Shown here: piece after piece, positions 14,681 through 22,464 of the stretch
How the letters are laid out: each line of letters begins with the position of its first letter
Position numbering within the stretch: position 1 is the first letter of the stretch
NCBI RefSeq assembly: GCF_040049215.1
Contig: NZ_JBDZDN010000004.1
Location: forward strand, 186,001-250,000
Source: Mesorhizobium_K sp040049215
GTDB lineage: Bacteria; Pseudomonadota; Alphaproteobacteria; Rhizobiales; Rhizobiaceae
DNA length: 64,000 bases
Reading direction: 5' to 3'
Made by a program: the position numbers and the translations under genes
Notes under the pieces: generated by a model
Databases searched by the model: none
What the model was told of the DNA's origin: nothing
Seen by the model: only the letters and a program-made list of their open reading frames with translations

Positions 14681-16704
14681 TGGAACCGTGCGAGCCGATC
14701 ATCGTCGACAGCTTCGCCGGCGGCGGCGGCGCCTCGACCGGAATAGAGATGGCGCTGGGGCGTTCGCCCGACATCGCCATCAACCATTCCGCCGACGCGC
14801 TGGCGATGCACCAGGTCAACCACCCGGCCACGCTTCATCTCGATTCCAACATCTGGGACGTCTCGCCGACCGAAGTCTGCAAGGGCCGGCCAGTCGGCCT
14901 GTTCTGGGCGTCGCCGGACTGCAAGCATTTTTCCAAGGCCAAGGGCGGCAAGCCGCTCGACCGCAACATCCGCGATCTCGCCTGGATCGTCGTGCGCTGG
15001 GCCGAGGAAGTGAGGCCCGACGTCATCATCCTCGAAAACGTCGAGGAATTCGTGACGTGGGGGCCGCTCTACGACGACGGCAGGCCGATCGTGGAGCTGC
15101 GCGGCCACACATTCGATGACTGGACGGGGCGGCTGAAACGCGCCGGCTACAAGGTGCAGTGGCGCGAGCTGCGCGCGTGCGACTACGGCGCGCCGACCAT
15201 CCGCAAGCGCTTCTTCATGATCGCGCGGCGCGACGGCCTGCCGATCGTCTGGCCGAAACGCACGCATGGCGACCCCAAAAAGCCGGACGATGCGAAGCTG
15301 ATCGCCAAGGGCAAACTGAAACCGTGGCGCACGGCGGCCGAGATCATCGACTGGTCGCTGCCCTGCCCCTCGATCTTCGAGACGTCGGCCGAGATCATGC
15401 AGAAATTCGGCGTGCGCGCCGTGCGCCCGCTGGCCGAGGCGACCATGCGGCGGATCGCGCGCGGGGTGGTGCGCTACGTGCTGGAGGCGAGGAAGCCGTT
15501 CATCGTGCGAACCGACATGGCGAGCGCGGCTGCGCGGAATGGCGTCAACCCCGTCGACGATCCCTTGAATACACTCACCACGGCAGGATCCTTCGCTGTC
15601 GTCTCGCCGGTGATGACGGCCGCCCAGCACGGCGGTTCCGTTCGTCCGGCCGATGCGCCGCTGCACACCATCGCTGCCAGCCGGAAAGACCAGAACGCGG
15701 TCATCGTGCCAGCCTTCGTCGGCTGCGGCGGCCGTGCCGGCCAGAGCGCGCCCCGCAGCGGCGACGAGCCGCTCGGAACGCAAACCGCCAAGGCGGACGG
15801 CTGCGTGGTGGCGGCGCACCTGACGAAGTTCCAGTCGAGTTCGACCGGCTCCGAACTCGACGAGCCGGTTCCGACTATCACCGCCAACAGCTACATCAAG
15901 CGCCCAGGCGGCGCGGCCCCGATCGGCGTCGTCGCCGGCTACCTGGTGCCCCGCTATGGCGAGCGCGACGGGCAGGAGCCGCGCACGCGCTCTGTCGAGG
16001 AGCCCGCGCCTGTCATCGTGCCTGATGGCAATGGCGGCAGCCTCGCCGCCGTCCATCTCTCCCGCTTCACCCAGAACGGCGTCGGCTCCTCCGCCGACGA
16101 GCCGGTCGACACCGTCATGGCCGGCGCGCCGAAGTTCGGCGTCGTCTCCGCCTTCCTCGCCCAGCACAACAGCGGCAATGACGGCCACGATGCCCGCAAA
16201 CCGCTTTCGACGCTGACGGGCGGCGGACAGGGCGGCGTTTCGCAGCAGGGCGTCGTCGCCGCGCATCTGCTCAACCTTCGCGGCGAGGATCGCCGGGATG
16301 CGCAGGCCGACGAGCCGGTACGCACGCTGTCGGCGCAGGGCAACCACGCCGCGCTGATCTCCGGCTTCCTGACCAAGTATTACGGCACCGGCGACGGGGC
16401 CACGCTCGACGTGCCGCTGCATACCGACACGGTCAAGGACCGCTTCGGGCTGGTCACCGTCGACATCGACGGGCAGACCTATGCCATCGCCGACATCGGC
16501 ATGCGCATGCTGACGCCGCGCGAGCGGTTCCGCGCGCAGGGCTTTCCCGAGAGCTACATCATCGACCGCCGGCCGGACGGCAGCCCGATCACCGCGACGG
16601 TGCAGGGATCCTGTTGCGGCAACAGCGTCTGTCCGCCGCTCGCCGAGGCGCTGGTCGCGGCCAACTGCCCGCAGCTCGCGCGCTACCGGGAGGCGGCGGA
16701 GTGA
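14680..16704 (+). CDS. C5-cytosine DNA methyltransferase with nine tandem insert repeats
   Basis: 674 aa. AdoMet motif I FAGGGGAS near residue 12-19; the catalytic motif IV is SPDCKHFSK (Cys81) rather than the usual PCQ; motif VI ENVEEF near 119; C-terminal motifs RFRAQGFP and GNSVCPP. Between about residues 272 and 585 the target-recognition region holds nine repeats of about 35 residues (pattern AxFL...DEPLxTxT...VV). Product expected: 5-methylcytosine. ATG at 14680 is chosen; GTG at 14677 also overlaps the previous stop. Likely protects phage DNA or alters host methylation. Confidence 0.88.
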   Translation: MEPCEPIIVDSFAGGGGASTGIEMALGRSPDIAINHSADALAMHQVNHPATLHLDSNIWDVSPTEVCKGRPVGLFWASPDCKHFSKAKGGKPLDRNIRDLAWIVVRWAEEVRPDVIILENVEEFVTWGPLYDDGRPIVELRGHTFDDWTGRLKRAGYKVQWRELRACDYGAPTIRKRFFMIARRDGLPIVWPKRTHGDPKKPDDAKLIAKGKLKPWRTAAEIIDWSLPCPSIFETSAEIMQKFGVRAVRPLAEATMRRIARGVVRYVLEARKPFIVRTDMASAAARNGVNPVDDPLNTLTTAGSFAVVSPVMTAAQHGGSVRPADAPLHTIAASRKDQNAVIVPAFVGCGGRAGQSAPRSGDEPLGTQTAKADGCVVAAHLTKFQSSSTGSELDEPVPTITANSYIKRPGGAAPIGVVAGYLVPRYGERDGQEPRTRSVEEPAPVIVPDGNGGSLAAVHLSRFTQNGVGSSADEPVDTVMAGAPKFGVVSAFLAQHNSGNDGHDARKPLSTLTGGGQGGVSQQGVVAAHLLNLRGEDRRDAQADEPVRTLSAQGNHAALISGFLTKYYGTGDGATLDVPLHTDTVKDRFGLVTVDIDGQTYAIADIGMRMLTPRERFRAQGFPESYIIDRRPDGSPITATVQGSCCGNSVCPPLAEALVAANCPQLARYREAAE

Positions 16705-17336
16705 ATATGCCGCTTCGACAGGCTCAGCACGCACTCACCGACGCGCAGCGCCTGGCGGCGATACGCCAAAGCCTTGCCGAGATCGAGACCGTCGGCTGGA
16801 CGCTGGTCGAGGATGGCGAGGGCGGCTTCCTCGAGGCGATCGAGGAGTTCGGCGTGCATGTCACGCTGCTGCGATTCGATGCCGCCGCCACGCCGGCCGA
16901 GAAGATGTTCATCGCCGATGCGGTGGAGACCACGCGCTTCCTGCTGAAACTCGTCGACCGCGCGATCGACAAGCTGCGCACGGACTCTTCTGCCTCACGC
17001 GCCGAAGGCACTCCGGCTGGGCGGGACATGGGTCCCGACGCCCGGTCGGGCTTGCGGCCTGCGGCCGGTCGCAACGCGCCGGCCGGGCCTGTGCATGACG
17101 ACCGCAAGAACTACGCGGCCGAGGCCTCGATCAAATGCGGCGAGATGAAATTCCAGAATTTCCTCGCGCAGCAGCATGGGCTTGAGCCGCCGCTGACCGA
17201 CGAGCGCACGGCGCAGAAGCTAAGGAGCCTGCTCGGCGTGACCAGCCGCAAGGCGCTGAACGACGACGACCAGGCCGCGGCGCGCTGGAAAAAGCTGCGC
17301 GGGGAATTCAACGACTGGCTGAGGGCGCAGAGGTGA
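16701..17336 (+). CDS. Unknown prophage protein (211 aa)
   Basis: GTG start with GGGAGG upstream (GTGA overlap with the methyltransferase stop); an ATG two codons on is possible. The N-terminal 95 residues are helical (ALTDAQRLAAIRQSLAEIE). A low-complexity Gly/Arg/Pro linker (about 97-130, from hairpin-rich DNA) leads to a C-terminal region (AEASIKCGEMKFQNFLAQQH, RKALNDDDQAAARW) that looks conserved and could bind nucleic acid. No family recognised. Confidence 0.65.
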   Translation: MNMPLRQAQHALTDAQRLAAIRQSLAEIETVGWTLVEDGEGGFLEAIEEFGVHVTLLRFDAAATPAEKMFIADAVETTRFLLKLVDRAIDKLRTDSSASRAEGTPAGRDMGPDARSGLRPAAGRNAPAGPVHDDRKNYAAEASIKCGEMKFQNFLAQQHGLEPPLTDERTAQKLRSLLGVTSRKALNDDDQAAARWKKLRGEFNDWLRAQR

Positions 17337-17413
17337 TGCCGATGACCTTGAGATGCAGTGCCTGTAATTGTGACGGGCCGGCAATGTCGCCGGCGCGAAA
17401 GGAGTAATCACCC

Positions 17414-17776
17414 ATGACAATCGGTTCGATTGCAAACATAGCCACCGCCTTTGAGGTCATTCGGAAATCGGTCGGGCCAGGAGCCCTCAGCACGGAAGAG
17501 CGTTTGGCGCTTGTCCTTCTCTCCGATTCGTTCGGGATGGGAGCCTGCGAGATCAGCATTGGCAAGCTCCATGGCATGATGGCGACGGAGGATCCGTCGA
17601 TCACTCGAGAAGCTTTGGAACGGCTGGCCGCGCGCGGTCTGATCCGCCTTTCCGACTGGCAAGACTACGACACGGCCTTTGCGGCATCGTCGATAGCGAG
17701 CGACGAAGAGATTGAACACGTGCGCCGCCATTTGGAATGCAACTGGCCGTTCCGGGAATGGAAGGGGGGCAGTTGA
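17414..17776 (+). CDS. Winged-helix-like protein (120 aa)
   Basis: Preceded by a 77-base gap and a good ribosome site (AAAGGAG), so it begins a new translational unit. STEERLALVLLSDSFGMG, ISIGKLHGMMATEDPSITRE and ALERLAARGLIRLSD read as a winged helix similar in style to replication initiator N-domains. It overlaps the next gene and may act with it in replication. Confidence 0.65.
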   Translation: MTIGSIANIATAFEVIRKSVGPGALSTEERLALVLLSDSFGMGACEISIGKLHGMMATEDPSITREALERLAARGLIRLSDWQDYDTAFAASSIASDEEIEHVRRHLECNWPFREWKGGS

Positions 17777-18996
17777 CCGAAGAAGCGACTATCCGGCGCG
17801 GGCCACGAAATGCGCGCTACACGACGGTGCCAAACCACGTCTTCGAGGACACAAAGCTGTCCATGGAGGCGCGGTGGCTGCTCGGCTACTTGCTGTCCAA
17901 ACCGGATGGCTGGATCGTCCGGCTGAGCGACATCAGGAAGAAGGGCGGCTGCGGGCGCGACAAGGCGCGCGCCATGGTCGCCGAGCTGGTCGACGAGCGC
18001 TACGCCGAACGAGAGGAAGCGCGCAAGGACGGGAAGTTCAACGGGCTTTCCCTAGTCATCTACGATGAGCCGCGTGCTCAAGAAGTGAGCGCCGAAGGTG
18101 CGGACGTAGAGGGCGAAAACACCACTGTTGCATCTTTGCCGCAGACTGAAAAACCGGCGACGGTTAAACCGGCGACGGTAAATCCGCCCCTAGTAAAGAC
18201 TGAAGATCTAGCAACTCCTGAATCAAGCATCGAGAGAGATGCGCGCGAGGCAGAAGACCCGAAAAAGATTGAGGCGGAAGGCTGGGCTTTGCTGAAGAAC
18301 TGGCCGGGCTTCGACGGCATGCCCAAGGAGCCGGCCATGGCGATCTGGCGCACCCAGTCGCCCGAGGACCGCGCGGCGATGCGCCGGCGCTTCCTGCCCT
18401 GGTTGGAGCTGCTCAGGCGGCAGAAGAAGAGCCACATCCCGGCACCCTCGACCTTCATGCGCGAAAGGCTGTGGGAGGCCGTTCCCGACCCTGCCGAGGC
18501 CCCTGCCCCGCCCGCGGTGGCGCCGCCCTTCGGCAAGCTGTTTGGCGCGCGGCGCATGGCGCTGCTGCTCGCCGGGCCGGGCGCGCTGCCCAGGCCTTCG
18601 GCCTTCATCGCCGGACTGATCGCGGCCGGCGGCGAGGCGGGCGAGCGTGAGCGGCTCGCCCACCAGGCCACCCATGGCTGGCCCGAGGTCAACCGCATGC
18701 ACGACAGCGCCGCCGTCAGGCGCGGCGTGACCATCGCGCCGGTCGATGAGCCGGCCGCGGCGGCGGTCGCGCTGATGGAGGCGGTGTCTGTCGGCTCCGG
18801 GCTGTGGGACGCGTGGAAGGTCGAGCACGAACGGCGCGGCTGGCCGTGGCTGCCCGATCCCGGGGCGCTGCAATGGGTGCAGTTCCCCGCCGGCGGGCCG
18901 GACGGGCTGGGAGTGTTCGAGATGGCGTTGCGTGGCGAGACAAAAGCAAACGAGGGAAACCACGATGATGCGGGTCGACCGGAAGCAGCTGAGTGA
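17773..18996 (+). CDS. Replication-type winged-helix protein
   Basis: 407 aa from TTG at 17773 (TTGA overlap, GGGGGG upstream); ATG at 17758 is an alternative. The N-terminus (RYTTVPNHVFEDTKLSMEAR, GWIVRLSDIRKKGGCGRDKA) is the HTH_36-like domain of phage and plasmid replication proteins. A variable linker follows (residues 95-150), including a degraded repeat-element copy. The C-terminal 250 residues are helical, with no recognised domain. Being last before the NusG-like gene suggests a replication or regulatory role. The replication function is an inference. Confidence 0.7.
   Translation: MTEEATIRRGPRNARYTTVPNHVFEDTKLSMEARWLLGYLLSKPDGWIVRLSDIRKKGGCGRDKARAMVAELVDERYAEREEARKDGKFNGLSLVIYDEPRAQEVSAEGADVEGENTTVASLPQTEKPATVKPATVNPPLVKTEDLATPESSIERDAREAEDPKKIEAEGWALLKNWPGFDGMPKEPAMAIWRTQSPEDRAAMRRRFLPWLELLRRQKKSHIPAPSTFMRERLWEAVPDPAEAPAPPAVAPPFGKLFGARRMALLLAGPGALPRPSAFIAGLIAAGGEAGERERLAHQATHGWPEVNRMHDSAAVRRGVTIAPVDEPAAAAVALMEAVSVGSGLWDAWKVEHERRGWPWLPDPGALQWVQFPAGGPDGLGVFEMALRGETKANEGNHDDAGRPEAAE
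18084..18112. repeat. Degraded palindromic repeat element, copy D
   Basis: GTGAGCGCCGAAGGTGCGGA matches the core of copy A in reverse complement (GTGAGCGCCGAAGGCGCG) with one mismatch; flanks have diverged. It encodes VSAEGAD, echoing VSAEGAN in the DUF4326 protein. Confidence 0.4.
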
Positions 18997-19621
18997 AGCC
19001 GAGACCATCGTCGGCGACCGCCAGACGGCGAGGCTTGATGCGGCGCGGGCGGTGTCGCGCAGGCAGCAAGCGCTGCTGGCGGGGGCGAATCAGGTCGCGC
19101 CGGATCAGGACTGGTTCGTGCTTCTGGTCGCCGAAGGCCTCGACATTGTTGTGGACAACCTCCTGACCAACGAGCGCATCGAGCACTGGATGCCGGCGCT
19201 GAAGCTCGAGCGCAAGCGGCGTTACGGGCGCCGGCGGCCGGGCTTCGAGCCGCTCGTCTCGCCCGCCTTGCCCGGCTACATGTTCGCCAAGGTGGTGCCC
19301 TCGGCCGAGACCTGGGCCGGGCTGAAGATGCTCGACGGCGTCGTCGGGCCGCTCGGCGGCGCGGCCTGCCCCTCGCCCGTCAAGGCCAAGGAAATCACCA
19401 AGTTGAAGGCCTTCATCGAGGGCGACGCGAAGGCGGTCGAGATCCTGACCAATGCGCTCAGGGCCGGCGACCGCGTCGCCGTCGACAATGGGCCGTTCGG
19501 CGGCTTCGAGGGCATCGTGTCGTTGCTCTCGGGCAAGGGCCGCCTCGAAGTGGAGGTCGACATATTCGGGCGCTCGACGCCCGTCGACCTCGAGCTTGCG
19601 CAAGTGACGAAACTGGATTAG
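18965..19621 (+). CDS. NusG-like transcription (anti)termination protein
   Basis: 218 aa. A NusG N-terminal domain (WFVLLVAEGLDIVVDNLLTN, ALPGYMFAKVV) and a C-terminal KOW-type motif (GDRVAVDNGPFGGFEGIVSL) are visible. Start at 18965 has GAGG 8 bases upstream; 18968 is equally possible. Last gene before the late operon, it occupies the position of a lambda Q-type late gene activator. An antitermination role over the 28-kb late operon is inferred from family and place. It overlaps the previous gene by 32 bases in another frame. Confidence 0.85.
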   Translation: MMRVDRKQLSEAETIVGDRQTARLDAARAVSRRQQALLAGANQVAPDQDWFVLLVAEGLDIVVDNLLTNERIEHWMPALKLERKRRYGRRRPGFEPLVSPALPGYMFAKVVPSAETWAGLKMLDGVVGPLGGAACPSPVKAKEITKLKAFIEGDAKAVEILTNALRAGDRVAVDNGPFGGFEGIVSLLSGKGRLEVEVDIFGRSTPVDLELAQVTKLD

Positions 19622-19690
19622 CGAATCCGACCACAGGACGAGCCGACAGAGTCGCGCGCTCAGCAAGAGCGGACCGCGCCATCGGCCCCA

Positions 19691-19711
19691 GGCAAGGCAG
19701 GCAGCCTTGCC
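19691..19711 (+). terminator. Hairpin after NusG-like gene
   Basis: GGCAAGGC-AGGCA-GCCTTGCC is an 8-bp stem with a 5-base loop, in the 113-base gap between the NusG-like and HNH genes. No T-run follows, so it is either a weak terminator or a site recognised during antitermination. Confidence 0.5.
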
Positions 19712-19734
19712 GCAATGGAAAAGATTCCACACAC

Positions 19735-20082
19735 ATGGCCGGCAAGTTGCGCATGATGGTGCCCGCCATCCGCACCATGGACACACGCACCGTCAAGGTG
19801 GCGCCGAAGCGAGCCGACCCGTTCTACCTGACGCCAGAGTGGCGAGCGTTGATGGACGCCATCATCGTCGAGCGCTTCGGTTCGCGAGCACACGCCAGAT
19901 GCGAAGATAGGCAGTGTCAGTATCCCCATCGTCGCGGGATCAGAGTGTTCGGCGACCACATCATCGAGATCAAGGACGGCGGTGCCTTGCTCGATAGACG
20001 TAACATCAAGTGCGTCTGCGGCTCATGCCACACGCGGAAGACAGCAGCGGCGCGAGCCGCGAGGCTAGCCGCCCGACCATAG
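19735..20082 (+). CDS. HNH endonuclease
   Basis: 115 aa. YLTPEWRALMDAII, then zinc-binding Cys pairs (CEDRQCQYPH and CVCGSCH) and the catalytic core FGDHIIEIKDGG...RRNIKCVC. This small HNH protein sits immediately upstream of the terminase genes, as in many HK97-like cos phages where it aids TerL-dependent DNA cutting. Confidence 0.9.
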   Translation: MAGKLRMMVPAIRTMDTRTVKVAPKRADPFYLTPEWRALMDAIIVERFGSRAHARCEDRQCQYPHRRGIRVFGDHIIEIKDGGALLDRRNIKCVCGSCHTRKTAAARAARLAARP

Positions 20083-20109
20083 GGGGGGGGTGGGTCGATC
20101 TCTGGCGGC
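20069..20109 (+). other. Candidate cos/packaging initiation region
   Basis: Between the HNH and TerS genes lies CGACC (20074-20078), a run of nine G (20082-20090), then GGTCG (20093-20097). GCCGCC outside on the left and GGCGGC on the right make a nested inverted-repeat bracket. Cos sites of phages with HNH-TerS-TerL order commonly map here. The exact nick positions cannot be told from sequence. Confidence 0.4.
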
Positions 20110-20155
20110 GATGGGGCCGCTAACCGCATTGGGCTCATTCAGGGATTTTTTTCTG

Positions 20156-20635
20156 ATGGACGTGAATTTCGACCTGCTTGGCGACCCTATCCCGGAAGGG
20201 TGGGGAAAGCGCGGCAGGCCACAGCACATAGCGACGACTGAAAACCGCAACAAAGTCATGATGTTGCTGGCGTTCGGTTGGAACAACGAGCGAATTGCCC
20301 GCGCGCTCGGGATCACGCCGCCGACTTTGAGGAGGAATTATTTTCGCGAGCTCCGAGTAAAAGACGAGGCCCGTGATCGGGTTGACGCCATCCTGGCGGC
20401 GAGCCTCTGGGAACAGGCGAAGTCCGGCAACGTCGGCGCGATCAAGGAATTCCGCAAGGTGCAGGAGCGCAACGACATGATGACCGCGCACCTGACCGCT
20501 CACGGCAAGAACCCCGAGAAGCCGATCAAGGAGCCGAAGCTCGGCAAGAAAGAGCGCGCGCTCCTTGAGGCTCGGGCACCTGATACGGGCACCGAGATCG
20601 GTGATCTGATGGCGCAGCGGAATCGCCCTAACTGA
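20156..20635 (+). CDS. Terminase small subunit
   Basis: 159 aa. NERIARALGITPPTLRRNYF is the DNA-recognition HTH; the C-terminal part is charged and helical (KLGKKERALLEARAPD). It recognises phage DNA for packaging and lies directly before TerL (2-base gap). The start at 20156 (MDVNFDLLG) is chosen by family layout over an upstream GTG. Confidence 0.82.
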   Translation: MDVNFDLLGDPIPEGWGKRGRPQHIATTENRNKVMMLLAFGWNNERIARALGITPPTLRRNYFRELRVKDEARDRVDAILAASLWEQAKSGNVGAIKEFRKVQERNDMMTAHLTAHGKNPEKPIKEPKLGKKERALLEARAPDTGTEIGDLMAQRNRPN

Positions 20636-20637
20636 CG

Positions 20638-22464
20638 ATGTGGGATCTGAGCTGTGTAGACTGGGAACAGCGTATCCTCGAAGGGCGGTCCCTGGTTCCC
20701 GACCTCCCGCTGTTCGAGCGAGAGGCCGATATCGCCGTCAAGTTCTTTGACGCTTTGCGCCTGCCGGACGTGCCCGGCCTGCCGCTGCTGAAGGATGCCG
20801 TCGCACCCTGGTTCCGCGACATTGTCCGCGCCGTATTCGGGTCGCGCAACCCCGACACTAATGAGCGGATGATCCGTGAGGTCTTCGCCCTGGTACCGAA
20901 AGGCCAGTCGAAGACGACGAACAGCGCCGGCCTCATGGTCACGGCCATGTTGATGAACCTGCGGCCGCGCGCCGAGATGCTATTCGTTGGTCCCACGCAG
21001 GCAATCGCCGACCGCGCATACAGCCAGGCGGTCGGCATGATCGAGGCTGACGAGGAACTGAAGAAGCGGTTCGTGCCGCGGGAGCACCGGAAGGAGATCG
21101 ATGATCTCCTCAACAATTCGGTGATGCGGGTGCGCACCTTCGATGTGAACATCCTGACGGGCGCGATGCCGGTCGTGGTGCTGCTCGACGAGCTCCACCT
21201 GCTCGGCAAGAACCATCACGCATCGAAGGTGATCAGGCAGATCAGGGGAGGCCTCGAGAAGAACGCCGAGGGCTTCCTGATGATCATTACGACGCAGAGC
21301 GACGAGCCGCCGGCCGGCGCCTTCCGTGACGAATTGATCGCCGCTCGCAAAATCCGCGACGGCAAGTTCCGTGGCCAGAAAATACGCTCGACGTTGCCGG
21401 TGCTCTACGAATTTCCGGATGCGATCGGCCGTGACCCTGCCCGGTGGCAGGATCCTGCGAATTGGCCAATCGTCATGCCGAACCTCGGCCGATCGATGCG
21501 CATCGACAGTTTGATCCGCGACTGGGAAGCGGAGCGGTCCAAAGGCGAAAAGGATATTCGCATCTGGGCCAGCCAGCATCTCAACATCGAGATCGGCATC
21601 GGACTCAAGACCGACGGTTGGCCTGGCGCCGACTTCTGGGATGCGGCGACCGACGAGACGCTCACGCTGGACGCTCTGCTCGACCGCTGCGAGGTCGTGG
21701 TGGTGGGGATCGACGGCGGCGGCCTCGATGATCTCTTTGGCCTTACCATCGTTGGCAGAGAGCGAGAGACGCGCAACTGGCTCGCCTGGTCGCACGCATG
21801 GTGCCATGAAAGCGTGCTGGTGCGGAGGCAGACCATCGCCGCCCGGCTGCAGGACTTCGAAAAGGCTGGCGAGCTGACGATCGTGGACGATCAGCTCGGG
21901 GATATCTCGGAAATCGTCGGCAAAATCGCAGCGATAAACGACCGGGGATTGTTGGCAGCGGTCGCGGTCGACCCGGCGGGACTCGGCGAACTGGTCGAGG
22001 CATTGGCAGCGATCGACATCACACAGGAGGGCGGTCAGGTCATCGGCGCGCCGCAGGGTTACGCGATGATGAATGCGATCAAGACGGCAGAACGAAAGCT
22101 CGCCAACCAGACGATGAAACATGCTCCGTCGCGGTTGATGTCCTGGTGCGTTTCTAACCTCAAGATAGAGCCGACCGCTACGGCAATCCGGGCCACGAAG
22201 CAGAATGCCGGCGACGCGAAGATTGATCCAATGATGGCGCTCTTCGACGCTGTCACGGTGATGGTGAAGAACCCGGAGGCCGGCGGTCGCTCCGTGTTCG
22301 ATCTATTGGCCGACGAAGACGCGCAAAAGCCCGCACAGGACGAGGATTCAGGCGCGGTCGACCGGCACATCCTTGCCAATCCCCGGCATCCGCGGTGGCA
22401 GGAGATGCGCGAGCGCTACGACCGCGAACTGGTGCTGGCAGACGAGGACGCTTTCTATGCTTGA
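20638..22464 (+). CDS. Terminase large subunit (HK97 type)
   Basis: 608 aa. ATPase Walker A VPKGQSKTT (86-94) and Walker B VVVLLDELH (179-187) are clear. The C-terminal RNase-H-like nuclease has its acidic residues in VVGIDGGGLDD and near PMMALFDAV. It pumps DNA into the prohead and cuts it at the ends. Overlaps the portal gene by 8 bases. Length is close to the HK97-type Terminase_1 family. Confidence 0.95.
   Translation: MWDLSCVDWEQRILEGRSLVPDLPLFEREADIAVKFFDALRLPDVPGLPLLKDAVAPWFRDIVRAVFGSRNPDTNERMIREVFALVPKGQSKTTNSAGLMVTAMLMNLRPRAEMLFVGPTQAIADRAYSQAVGMIEADEELKKRFVPREHRKEIDDLLNNSVMRVRTFDVNILTGAMPVVVLLDELHLLGKNHHASKVIRQIRGGLEKNAEGFLMIITTQSDEPPAGAFRDELIAARKIRDGKFRGQKIRSTLPVLYEFPDAIGRDPARWQDPANWPIVMPNLGRSMRIDSLIRDWEAERSKGEKDIRIWASQHLNIEIGIGLKTDGWPGADFWDAATDETLTLDALLDRCEVVVVGIDGGGLDDLFGLTIVGRERETRNWLAWSHAWCHESVLVRRQTIAARLQDFEKAGELTIVDDQLGDISEIVGKIAAINDRGLLAAVAVDPAGLGELVEALAAIDITQEGGQVIGAPQGYAMMNAIKTAERKLANQTMKHAPSRLMSWCVSNLKIEPTATAIRATKQNAGDAKIDPMMALFDAVTVMVKNPEAGGRSVFDLLADEDAQKPAQDEDSGAVDRHILANPRHPRWQEMRERYDRELVLADEDAFYA

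Noticed and set aside
14185..16734. 849-codon open frame on the minus strand opposite the C5 methyltransferase
   Set aside because: Arg/Ala/Gly-rich translation without motifs, fully antisense to a gene with clear methyltransferase motifs; a by-product of high GC.
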